DNA of 64,000 nucleotides, taken from NCBI GenBank assembly GCA_904066235.2, contig CAJFCV020000004.1, positions 9,672,001-9,736,000 on the forward strand, written 5' to 3'. Both the position numbers and the translations under genes were made by a program. Source of the DNA: Bursaphelenchus xylophilus (taxonomy: Eukaryota; Nematoda; Chromadorea; Rhabditida; Aphelenchoididae). A model generated the notes under the pieces. It made no database searches and was not told the origin of the DNA. It worked only from the letters and a program-made list of their open reading frames with translations. Positions 11,780 to 20,703 of this stretch are shown here, piece by piece (the first letter of the stretch is position 1; every line of letters begins with the position of its first letter).

Positions 11780-13780
11780 TAAAATTACACAACACAACTT
11801 GAAAAAATTTGACGAATTATGTTATACATCAGGACGCACATCAAGAAACGACCGACAAACATCAAAAAATTTGGAATTCGACAAGTACACAATGTTGTTT
11901 ACCACAAAAATGAGCAGAAAAGGACAAGGTCGCGAGCACTAGAAAAGGATGAACATGGGAAAAATCAGAAAATGAAGCACAAAAGGGTAACAAACAAATT
12001 ACAAAATGTTCCAAATCCAAAAAAAATGTTTCAAAATGTAAAAAATCACCAAGTTCTGTATGAAATCTTGTTGTGAAATCAAACAAACAACATGTTGCAA
12101 ATTGCAATTATTGCACTGTAAACAACTTTGCAGGTCGCGGAGACATTTTATACGATGAAAGTTATACTTTTGGAATGATAAAGCAAACATGAGCAAAACT
12201 CGGTAGGCATGAGTTTAGATAGCATTTCCAGAAATTTTGTGCTTGTTTAGAGATGAGATTCATTCAGCATACTGTAAATCAACTGGAATCGTTATTTTGG
12301 ATTTTTTTCTGGACTTTATTGATGTCTAGTATAATATCAGATTGTTAAGCCTGGTACGAGCGCAAAAAAAAAGCTTCGTAACAGCGGAGACATTTGGCAA
12401 TAATTTGAGGATTTATGGTGTGGCACTGTTGTTGTGTTTTATTCATGTGTTTTATCACTGTTTTATGGCGATTAACCATCGAATTGAAGCTGGTGTAACA
12501 ATTGTTTTCATCGGGAGAAGTGATTGCAAATTTGATTGAACATGGCAAAAATTTACAACAAATCTTTCGAGGGAGAACTTATACGAGACTTCTGGCACGC
12601 GCTTTGCAGAAACAACAAAGATTTTTTAGGAAAAGCTTGGAAAAAACTGTGGCACTTTTTGCGAATTTTTGGCAGAAAAGGTTTCATTGCAATTCAGCAT
12701 CATAAAGGATGATAATTTTCCAAAAACTATAATAAATATTTTCCGAAGCGAAAATGACAAAGATATGACCAATAAGTGTATAGTTAGTTTACTGCACAAT
12801 ACCTGAGATCGTTCGTTTTTGACGTAATTATTCAGTACCTCGTAAAAAACTGGGCAACGATGGTAGTGTCCGGCGGTGATTTGACCATTAAGGGTATGAC
12901 TTCTGATTTGTTTCAAGTGCTTTGTTCTGTTTTTTGGGGGTTCACTATCCAACAGAATTGTTGATGATGAATATTTTTATATGAAGTAGTACTCAGAGTG
13001 TGACGATCAAAATTTTTGATGAATCTTACCATAAATTTAACTTATTTTTTAAAGACATATTTCAGTTTTATACCTCGCTCTATTCAGAAACGACCGAGTT
13101 TGAACGGTCGGCAAAGAAGTGACACTTTTTGGCAAATTTTGGCATGAGAAGTTTTGATGAGTATTTCTAACATAGATAGTAATGCTTCCCCCAAAAAATC
13201 CTTTCCAAGAATTGACATACTATAAGAGGGGTTCCGGGTAAATTCAAGTTTTTTTCGGCCATACTGCTCTGCCACGCTTTCCGGCCATGGCATTTATTTT
13301 TCTTCACTGTACAAGGCACACAATAAGCAAAGACTACGCGAGATGCGAATGGTTCTTTACATTGTGCCGTTCAGGAAACGTCTTATTCTTTCTTGAGCTT
13401 TGTAAGTTGCGAGACACAAAAGTCGATATGGCCGAAACGCTGAGCATCATGGCCGAAAAAATTTCAATTTACAAATTAGAGCCCCTCTTATATGGCCTTT
13501 CTTTAAACGAAATCTGAGCGTCGCACTTGCAAGCCTTCCTTCTGAATTAATCCACATCCGAAATATTACAAGTAAAACCCGTCATCATTCATACGTTACC
13601 TTTTTTCTGTCTTGTGTTCAGAAGTTAATTGAGATGTTGCATCAGAGATGTCATACGTCGGCTGGCTTGATTTTTGTGAATTGACTCCAGCTGCGCACAT
13701 AAAAAGACTGCTGGCCAAGAGAATAATTGTTTTTTATGGAAGATGATTAAACATTAAACCGAAAAAATTGAAAAACATTC
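11780..13780. other. Intergenic with decayed family B pieces
   Basis: Three degraded stretches resemble family B: about 12545-12700 (GCACGCGCTTTGCAGAAACA), 13075-13220 (CGACCGAGTTTGAACGG), and 13505-13535 (AAATCTGAGCGTCGCACTTG). There is no plausible coding exon. Confidence 0.5.
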
Positions 13781-13785
13781 AGTGG

Positions 13786-13793
13786 TATATAAA
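13786..13793 (+). promoter_or_regulatory. TATA box of first proline-rich gene
   Basis: TATATAAA, 38 nt before the start codon and preceded by GTGG. The second paralogue has a similar box (ATGG before TATATAAA) and the third has TATATAA preceded by GTGGGC, so the placement is conserved. Confidence 0.7.
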
Positions 13794-13830
13794 CGCCATG
13801 CTTCGAGGAATTGTCATCAATTTTGGAACA

Positions 13831-14224
13831 ATGAGGTTGTCGTTGTTAATTGGTTTGTGTGTTCTGGCCTTCTTGGGCGGTAAGGTTTCAACATTGTAAT
13901 TTTTAAATTATCTCTACAGCAGAGGGACACAAGCATCGTGGATCTCGGCCTCCGCCACCATCCGGTTCTCCTCCCTCTCCTCCTCCAGGCTTCAGCGGAC
14001 CTCCTCCACATCACCGCGAGGTAAGGGACGTTCATGTTCATCACCCACACCCACATCCATCTGGTTCCCCACCATCTCCTCCACCAGGCTTCACTGGATC
14101 CCCGCCCCCGCACCACGGTCACCGTAAGCCCAGAAGTGCTCATCGTCGTCATCGGCACCGTCCTTCCGGCCATTCCCACTCTCCCCCTCCTTTCTCCACG
14201 TCTCCTTCACCAAGCTTGGAGTAG
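13831..14224 (+). CDS. Secreted proline-rich peptide precursor, 117 aa (paralogue 1)
   Basis: Exon 1 (13831-13879) encodes a signal peptide starting MRLSLLIGLCVLAFLG. A 40-nt intron (13880-13919) is followed by one repeat exon. After Ala-Glu-Gly-His come two copies of the module PSGSPPSPPPGF[ST]G. The first is followed by a His-rich linker with REVR, the second by HHGHRKPRSAH. RKPR and REVR are RxxR sites as used by furin-type convertases. The tail is His/Ser/Pro-rich. AATAAA lies at about 14281. It is the shortest of three tandem paralogues with the same exon structure and looks like a two-unit form of the six-unit second gene. Function unknown; secreted peptide precursor or luminal/structural protein are both possible. 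Confidence 0.82.
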
Positions 14225-14534
14225 AGGGGCAAAAGAATAGTGATAAATTATCTACTTTTATTTCATACGAATATTCCATCAATAAATAACTCATAATGTT
14301 ATATTCCGGTAATTTGCATATGTGTACATGTCTTCCAGGAGAAGTCACGAGATTTTTCAAACGATCTTTGAAGAATACGGCAATGCCGAAGTTAACTGTC
14401 GTTGGCAATGCCCTCAGCCAAATTTTGCGCAGAAAAATTATCTTTTGCTGTAAAATTTCCCCTTTGAAGAATAATTTTCATGTATAAAATTTATAAAAGA
14501 GGTTTATCTCACACATTGCAGGCGCAGCCGATAT

Positions 14535-14703
14535 ATCGGTCTGTCGGGAAAAAACGGCGGATCGTCGCGCCTCGTAGTCGCTCATCATCGCTTTGCGACT
14601 GCAAGCCGCGACTTGGGATTTGGTGCGCTTTGATCGCGCGCGATACCGGCGAGGCGAGACATTTTGCTGCGACGATCCGCCGTTATTTTTCCGACAGACT
14701 GAT
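14535..14703. mobile_element. Family D MITE inserted in a family B remnant
   Basis: Ends are ATCGGTCTGTCGGGAAAAAA and, inverted, TTTTTCCGACAGACTGAT. The interior is a near-palindrome around GCTTTGCGACTGCAAGC, with GGCGGATCGTCGC at one side and GACGATCCGCC at the other. The flanks (GCAGGCGCAGCCGATAT at left, ATTGAACGATC at right) join into the normal family B interior, so this element landed in an existing copy. Confidence 0.8.
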
Positions 14704-14930
14704 ATTGAACGATCTATTATTCGGCGGAGAGAATGCACGGAACGCGGAGCGCGATCAGTGAGAAAACAAATTTTTGGCCGCATCTTTCCAGTTTTGTGCG
14801 GAGAGAATTGATTTTTTATGGAAACATTATCCTCTATGGTAGAAAAACGTATGAAATTCGTGTCAAAATTCGCATAAAGGTGTCACAATTCTTTTTTATT
14901 TTTTTGGGTTTGCAGTATGCGTTCGACTAA
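14704..14930 (+). mobile_element. Family B remnant (right of the family D insertion)
   Basis: Carries the family B interior: CGGCGGAGAGAATGCACG, then the TTTTGTGCGGAGAGAATTGA segment, then ATGGAAACATTATCC. It decays before reaching a terminus. It is interrupted at its left by the family D element. Confidence 0.65.
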
Positions 14931-15385
14931 CAGGTGAAGTTCCCCAAGTGCGACGTCCAGGTTTTGATGAAACTCGGCAGAAATTTAGAGTAATTTTTTA
15001 TAGGATAGATGCGAGAATCTTAGCTCGCGCTTTGTAGAAACAACCGAGATTTTTAGATCGAATATCGGCGAAAGTTTGACAATTGCTGAAGTTTGGCACG
15101 GAAGGTTTCGTACCTATTCTATTATTTCTTCCGTAAAGGGTAATAATTCCATAAAAAAATCAACTTTTTCCGCACGAAACTAGCGAATTTACGACCAAAA
15201 GGTGTTTTTCTCTCTGACCGCTCTCCACGTTTAGCGTGCTCTCTCGGCGGAAAAGGTTGTTGAATATCTCGGTGGCGCTTGCAAAGCGCGAGCTAAAACT
15301 CTCAGGAATTAATGTTTAGTTTTTGCCCGACGTGTGTGCAAATTTTAAAGAAAATCTGAGCGTCGCACTTGGGGTACTTTCCCCG
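14931..15385 (-). mobile_element. Family B MITE, nearly complete
   Basis: Starts CAGGTGAAGTTCCCCAAGTG and ends CTTGGGGTACTTTCCCC, in the opposite orientation to the 9.0-kb copy. It contains the GCGAGCT inverted segments on both sides and the AGAGAAAAACACC interior (inverse). Confidence 0.82.
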
Positions 15386-15717
15386 CAAGCAAAACCGTAA
15401 AGTAACAAGTCAAAGAAAAAGTGAAAAAACGTTAACCGCAATAAAATTTCAATGATCCGAGGTTCCATGGTTTTTTTCAGCTTTCTGAAACATTTTTTTA
15501 CTTTCGCTATTGAGAAAAGCTGCACTATGTAAAATCGAAGTCTACACTGTCTTAGAGAATCTCAGTATGAATGAATGACATACTTTGGAGCTGACATTGG
15601 CTTCCAAAGACAAAGAAAATTTTCGTTTGATGAAGATACGACAAAATTCTTAAGTATGACTAATTAGGATAAATCGAAATTTCATGTTTTTAATGCAACC
15701 CACTCATAAGCTGGACG

Positions 15718-15735
15718 CTGATAAGACGTTATCAG
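15718..15735. promoter_or_regulatory. Palindromic pair of GATA-factor sites
   Basis: CTGATAAGACGTTATCAG: two TGATAA sites in inverted orientation with a 4-nt spacer, 275 bp upstream of the second proline-rich gene. TGATAA is the known core of nematode gut GATA factors (ELT-2 class) and is also bound by epidermal GATA factors. Use in vivo is inferred. Confidence 0.5.
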
Positions 15736-15966
15736 TACAGCTCACATTTATTGAAGCCTAGCAAAAATAGACAAAGCTCTGTTTTGTGATCATTACCCGT
15801 ATTGGAGCAGAGGCGTTCCCCGTGGTTCACGTGAATCAATTTTTTAGCCAATGCTGATCAAACAGACAGTTCATAGGCCACTGTTTTTGACTGCGATTTT
15901 CTTGAAGCCAAGCTAAGCTAACAATTTTAATTTGATGAAAAAGGTATGTCTCAACAATAGGAATGG

Positions 15967-15974
15967 TATATAAA
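15967..15974 (+). promoter_or_regulatory. TATA box of second proline-rich gene
   Basis: TATATAAA followed by AA, 36 nt upstream of the start codon, the same spacing as in the other two paralogues. Confidence 0.7.
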
Positions 15975-16009
15975 AAGGCCGCGATGAGTATTGCCACCAA
16001 TCAACTACA

Positions 16010-16780
16010 ATGAGATCGACCTCCGTCGTTGGACTCTGCCTTCTGACGGTGTTGTGTTGTAAGTGTTTTTGGAAACCTTAGGTTTTTTACATCTGACATT
16101 TTGCAGTTGCGGAAGGACATCATCACGGGCCTCCTCCTTCTGGATCCCCTCCTTCTCCTCCACCCGGCTTTACTGGCTCGCCGCCGCCTCATCATGGGCA
16201 TCGCAAGCAAAGAAGCGTTGACGGTAACCCACCCCCACCACCACCACCTTCTGGCTCCCCTCCTTCTCCTCCTCCAGGATTCAGTGGATCACCACCACCT
16301 CCACCACCATTTGTTCAACGGGCAGTAAGAAGTGTTGAACACCATGGACCTCCTGGGCCTCCTCCTTCTGGATCCCCTCCATCGCCACCTCCAGGATTCA
16401 GTGGATCCCCACCACCACCACCTCCACCATTTGGCCACCGGGCAGTCAGAAGTGTTGAAAACCGTGGGCCCCCTCCCTCTGGATCCCCTCCCTCTCCTCC
16501 TCCAGGCTTCAGTGGATCCCCACCACCACCACCTCATCACGGACATCGTAAGCCAAGAAGCGTGAACGGTCACCCACCACCACCTCCTCCTTCTGGATCC
16601 CCTCCCTCTCCTCCTCCAGGATTCAGTGGATCCCCACCACCACCTCCACCACCATTTGTTCAAAGGGCAGTAAGAAGTGTTCAACACCGTGGACCTCCTG
16701 GACCTCCTCCTTCTGGATCCCCTCCTTCTCCTCCTCCAGGCTTCAGTGGATCCCCACCACCACCACCACCAAGCTTTTGA
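16010..16780 (+). CDS. Secreted proline-rich polyprotein, 240 aa, six repeats (paralogue 2)
   Basis: Exon 1 (16010-16058) encodes the signal peptide (MRSTSVVGLCLLTVLC). The intron is 16059-16106. The second exon encodes six units of PPPSGSPPSPPPGF[ST]GSPP with a variable Pro tract. Five linkers separate them, each with an RxxR motif followed by Ser-Val: RKQR, RAVR, RAVR, RKPR and RAVR. Two linker types occur, HHGHRK(P/Q)RSV and (F)VQRAVRSV / GHRAVRSV. The regular placement of RxxR between copies is what a multi-peptide precursor would look like. The units are near-identical in DNA (GGATCCCCTCC recurs), so copy number may vary between strains. AATAAA lies at about 16824. Cleavage, secretion and function are inferred; a non-cleaved Pro-rich structural protein is the alternative. 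Confidence 0.85.
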
Positions 16781-16789
16781 ATAGACGAG

Positions 16790-17530
16790 ATTTGACGATT
16801 TAATTTATTATGTTGCGCAAGAAAATAAATTCACCAGCAGTATTTGTGCAGTTTATTTTGTATTCGATTGAAGAAAAGAGGAGTTCTTAGGGTCATGGTT
16901 TAAATGTATGGTAAAATTACAATCTTTTTTCAACTCACTAAATTTTTAAAGTGTTGTTCACTAAAATTAACCTGTTTTCGAAAGCAAACGGCGCCAACAG
17001 GGAGGTAAATGAGTTATGTCGGGGCAAGATCGAATCGTTTTTCACTTCAGCGACGTTATGCTCATTATTTCCCCGATAATTCTGCCCTAGAGCATACCGT
17101 TTTCACAGAAACTCATTTTCTTCCACATGAAACTGGCAGAAATGTCTTTCACGCTGACCGCTCTCCCAGGCCAAGTAGGTGATCTTGTTGACGTTGAAGG
17201 GTTGGGCGGTGCCGCGTTAGAAGATGATGGTGGTTGAACATCTCAGCAACGGCTGCAATGCTGTGTGGCCTATGCCCGAAATGTGTTCAAAATTTAATCG
17301 TTTTTTGACATGGAATGCCAAAAAAAGAACAGTGAATAAACATGAATCATTAAAAAATAAATGAAAAATAATAAATGGCTTATGAAGACTGCATAAAGAA
17401 AGGCAGCTAAAAAAATCCAGCGTCTTTTACGTTTTTAATTTAGCTTCAATATTGGAAGACCTATTTCCGTTTGTGACAGCGAATGACAGCGTCTTGTGGC
17501 TCGAAAAAGGTGTGTTTTGACAACTTCAGG
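16790..17530. other. Intergenic between proline-rich paralogues 2 and 3
   Basis: Contains the 3' end of paralogue 2 and AT-rich DNA. A weak, decayed family B similarity is seen near 17140-17160 (GTCTTTCACGCTGACCGCTC). No gene is visible. Confidence 0.5.
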
Positions 17531-17534
17531 ATGC

Positions 17535-17771
17535 ACTGATAAGCAGAGTTTGGTTTTGTTGATAAACGCAACGTCACTGTTCTTTTAGTAATTTGTCCAC
17601 CTCTGACTTATGACAAACGAACAGCATTCATGTAAGATTTCCGATAACAAATCAGAGAAACAGACAATAGGCTTGTGGTTTGGCTTCCTGTGCAGTCATT
17701 TGCATGGAACTTAGTGTGCTATATTTGCCCATCATGCTTTTGTTCAAACAGGCTGTGCCAACACTTATCAG
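17535..17771. promoter_or_regulatory. GATA-site cluster upstream of third proline-rich gene
   Basis: ACTGATAAG at 17535-17543, TTGATAAA near 17559, and CTTATCAG at 17764-17771. The last is 30 bp upstream of the TATA box. The first and last share an extended context: TGATAAGCAGAG versus TTATCAGCAGAG. Recurrence of TGATAA sites here and upstream of paralogue 2 suggests shared GATA-factor control. Confidence 0.5.
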
Positions 17772-17801
17772 CAGAGCTCTGACCTGCCTTCAACCGTGGG
17801 C

Positions 17802-17808
17802 TATATAA
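17802..17808 (+). promoter_or_regulatory. TATA box of third proline-rich gene
   Basis: TATATAA, preceded by GTGGGC, 35 nt before the start codon. Confidence 0.7.
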
Positions 17809-17843
17809 GGCGCAATAGGTTGAGGAATCACCAACACACAGCA

Positions 17844-18463
17844 ATGCGGTCGGCATTGTTTATTGGAACCCTTGTTCTTGCCTTCATAGGCGGTAAGTTT
17901 CAAGCGCTTTAGATCTAGTTGGCTTTTCAGTATGCGATTGTCGGGAACTTCCGCCGTCTGGGCCACCTCCTCCCCCGCCACCGCCGGAGGAGGGACGTAA
18001 ACCGGAGCATCCGCCGCCACCACCACCCCCACCACCACCTCCACCGCCGTCTCTTCCTCCAGGATTTACTGGATCCCCTCCACCGCCACCTCCTCCACCA
18101 CCACCACATTGGCCACCTCACAGACCTGGCAGACATCATCCACCTCCTCCTCCGCCACCACCGCCGTGTCCTCCTCCAGGATTTACCGGATCTCCTCCGC
18201 CGCCACCACCACCACCATACTGGCCTCCACACGGACCACCTCACGGACCCCCGCATCCACCACCATCTCCTCCACCAGGCTTCACCGGATCTCCACCCCC
18301 ACCCCCACCACCACCGCCACATGGTCCACCACACAGGCCAGGAAGACACCACCCTCACCCACCTCCACCCCCGCCACCACCCCCACCAGGATTCACCGGT
18401 TCCCCTCCTCCACCTCCACCATGCTTCACCGGAAGTCCACCAACTCCCCCATCAGTGGTTTAA
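17844..18463 (+). CDS. Secreted proline-rich precursor, 193 aa (paralogue 3)
   Basis: Exon 1 (17844-17892, again 49 nt and the same phase) encodes the signal peptide MRSALFIGTLVLAFIG. The intron is 17893-17930. The mature part starts VCDCRELPPSGPPP with two Cys, then carries at least four GFTGSPPPPPP modules separated by long Pro tracts. RPGR followed by His-His occurs twice (HRPGRHHP). Aromatic insertions (HWPPH, YWPPH) distinguish it from paralogue 2. A last CFTGSPP adds a third Cys after the signal peptide; a fourth lies in a PCPPPGF module. AATAAA lies at about 18550. It shares exon structure, TATA position and module with its neighbours, so tandem duplication is clear; sequence divergence is greater than between 1 and 2. 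Confidence 0.83.
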
Positions 18464-18849
18464 ACTTACTGTGGATATAATCCCTGGTTGTGCCTTGTAA
18501 GGCGAACTGTGCCCATAAATATATAATTATTTCCCTCCATACACTTTCTAATAAAGATGACAGCATTTGCAAGTTGTGTTCTATGTAAATTAGGAAATTG
18601 TAAAAAGCCGTTTCCATAGGAAGGTTTTTTCGAACAGACGCCTGTTAATCAAACAGTCATTCTAGCGAAGACAAAATGCAATGGTTTAGCTTTATAGCAG
18701 ACTTGATAGCCTTAAATTGTGGAGCTTCTTCAGGACTCTTTTCCGATTCAGGAGAGCGTAGAGATTCGTCAGAGTCCGCTGAATCGTTGTCTCAATTTGA
18801 AAAAATTTCCATCGTATAACATGTCACACTTCATTTTTTTTCAATTTTC

Positions 18850-18975
18850 AAAATGAAGGGGAGTGTTCAAAAAAGGGAATGTTCATTCAAGGAGGAGAGA
18901 TCGGAAGGGGGGAGAGTTCAAAAAAGGGGGAGAGTTCGGAAGGGGACGGTTCGGAAAGGGGAGAGTTCAGGCTCA
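18850..18975 (+). repeat. Purine-rich degenerate tandem repeat
   Basis: About eight irregular copies of GGGGAGAGTTC / GGAAGGGGAGAGTTC. The purine strand asymmetry is strong (mostly G and A on the plus strand). Confidence 0.65.
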
Positions 18976-19120
18976 ATCCGCTGATGCTAGCAGCACCTTT
19001 AGTTCTGTAGGCTGTTTTGTTGCCTGACACGCCCTTTGCCTCAAACTCTGAAGAAATATAAATTTGTAAGGCGCATTTGCTTATCATGATCAGGAACAAA
19101 ATCATTAAAATAAATCTCAT
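18887..19120 (-). CDS. Possible small secreted peptide, 77 aa
   Basis: From ATG at 19120 the frame begins MRFILMILFLIMISKCALQ, a good signal-peptide shape. It continues through an unremarkable polar stretch (FEAKGVSGNKTAYRTKG) and ends in Ser/Pro-rich sequence that is simply the translation of the tandem GAGAGTTC repeat. No splice or promoter signal supports it. The transposon end is only 27 bp upstream. It may be chance. Confidence 0.25.
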   Translation of the reverse strand: MRFILMILFLIMISKCALQIYISSEFEAKGVSGNKTAYRTKGAASISGLSLNSPLSEPSPSELSPFFELSPLPISPP

Positions 19121-19146
19121 TCTACCTTTTCGCAAATATGTATGTA

Positions 19147-20061
19147 CAGGGTGGTCCAGCTAAGTTCGCGGATGTAAAATGCTTATAACTTTTTATAGGA
19201 TTGTTCAATTTTTATGAGCAATAGCTCATTTTATTCCTTAGTAGTTGCCATTTTGTTTAGAAAAAAGATCATTAAAAACGATCAATCCTACGTCGAGATA
19301 TGACCCTTCAAAGTCAAACATGCTTTTTCACGTAAATTTTTAAAAAAATTTAATTTTCAAAAATTTTTGAATTGCGGTGTCACCGCTCGCTGTTACCGGG
19401 AAATGATGGTGAACATAGCGATCCCAGCTATGCAAAATTGGCCCAATTTTGCCAGTCTAGACGGCGCGCCACCTCATTTTGCTATAGCGGTCCGTCAACT
19501 CCTTGACCAGGTTTTTCCAGGTCGTTGGATGGGCCGGGGATCTGCGCGGCAACCAGCTCAAATTGCTTGGCCCCAGCGTTCACCTGATCTAACTCCGCTA
19601 GATTTCTCCACTTGGGGGTTCTTAAAACAGCGGATTTTCATCAGGGATTGGCGCCCAAAGACGTCGAATTGAAGCGCGTAATCGAAGAAGAGGTGGAACG
19701 AGTTCGCCAGGATGAACAAATGAGGCGCCAAATTATGGAAGAATACCAAAGACTGGCAAAATTGGGCCAATTTTGCATTGCTGGGATCGCTCTGTTCACC
19801 ATCATTTCCCGGTAACAGCGAGCGGTGACACCGCAATTCAAAAATTTTTGAAAATTAAATTTTTTTAAAAATTTACGTGAAAAAGCATGTTTGACTTTGA
19901 AGGGTCATATCTCGACGTAGGATTGATCGTTTTTAATGATCTTTTTTTTAAACAAAATGGCAACTACTAAGGAATAAAATGAGCTATTGCTCATAAAAAT
20001 TGAACAATCCTATAAAAAGTTATAAGCATTTTACATCCGCGAACTTAGCTGGACCACCCTG
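19147..20061. mobile_element. 915-bp TIR element with ~310-bp arms and transposase remnant
   Basis: Bounded by TA on both sides. Ends are CAGGGTGGTCCAGCTAAG and its exact inverse. The arms run about 19147-19459 and 19750-20061 and are nearly identical, including the AAATTGGCCCAATTTTGCC segment. Between the arms lies a fragment of a Tc1/mariner-superfamily (IS630-like) transposase core. TA target site and CAGGG ends agree with that superfamily. The element is not autonomous in this form. Confidence 0.85.
19455..19745 (+). pseudogene. Tc1/mariner-type transposase C-terminal catalytic fragment, frameshifted
   Basis: One frame reads DGAPPHFAIAVRQLL, then WPQRSPDLTPLDFSTWGFLK. These are the second and third catalytic regions of IS630/Tc1-mariner transposases (Asp in DGAPPH, Asp in PLDF). 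The frame stops at 19672. The continuation (ELKRVIEEEVERVRQDEQMR) lies in another frame, so there is a frameshift near 19660. The N-terminal DNA-binding domain and first catalytic Asp are absent. Spacing between the two visible Asp residues is 46, longer than classical 34. Confidence 0.75.
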
Positions 20062-20063
20062 TA

Positions 20064-20703
20064 TAAAGCTCTGCTTTATACTTACTGGTTACGGATTATA
20101 GTTCTCAAAACAAAAGGCTGCTTCAACTGTAAAATCTGATCTTGACAAATTGTTTTTCATGCATTGAAAACCTCAAGCGGATCGAATACGCCTAGATCCC
20201 GAATTTGTCAGGCCATAAAGGGCATATTATTTACTTTGCTGTGCAACAGCTGCAAAACATGTTTTGTCGAGTTCTACCGTAATCCTCCATCACCGCTTGG
20301 TAGACTTTTTCAACGTTATTTGCAAGAAACAAAACGCACTTGTAAAAAGCCACGTTTTCAAAAGAACGCGCCCGACTAAATCATAAATCACTATAATCTC
20401 GTCGATATTAAGGCCGTATCAAATTTCTAATCGAACAAACACTTGTTCAAATAATCCGCACACTCGAATCAAAGCTTATCGCGCAACCTTTGGCCGGATT
20501 CCGTGAATAATTCCTTGTGAATCGGAGGGCCTAGTCCGACTGAACAAACGTTCGTCTGCTCTTATCCTGTCATCGAAAGCTTGGGGAAGCCGCATGTGAA
20601 GAATTACTTGTTTCATTCCCACTACAAAGCTGAAATCGGTTATCTTTACCGTCAAAATTGACGAATCTACTGATTAGTTTTCTTGTATGCAACGGATCCC
20701 ACA
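20064..20703. other. Intergenic upstream of bestrophin
   Basis: No open frame of note. This 640-bp stretch must hold the bestrophin promoter. I see no clear TATA box or trans-splice acceptor immediately before the ATG. Confidence 0.4.

Noticed and set aside
16289..16687. Antisense Trp/Gly/Arg-rich open frame
   Set aside because: Shadow of paralogue 2 repeats; no independent signals.
17927..18358. Antisense Trp/Arg-rich open frame
   Set aside because: It is the reverse-strand shadow of the proline-rich repeats (CCA/CCT read as TGG/AGG).
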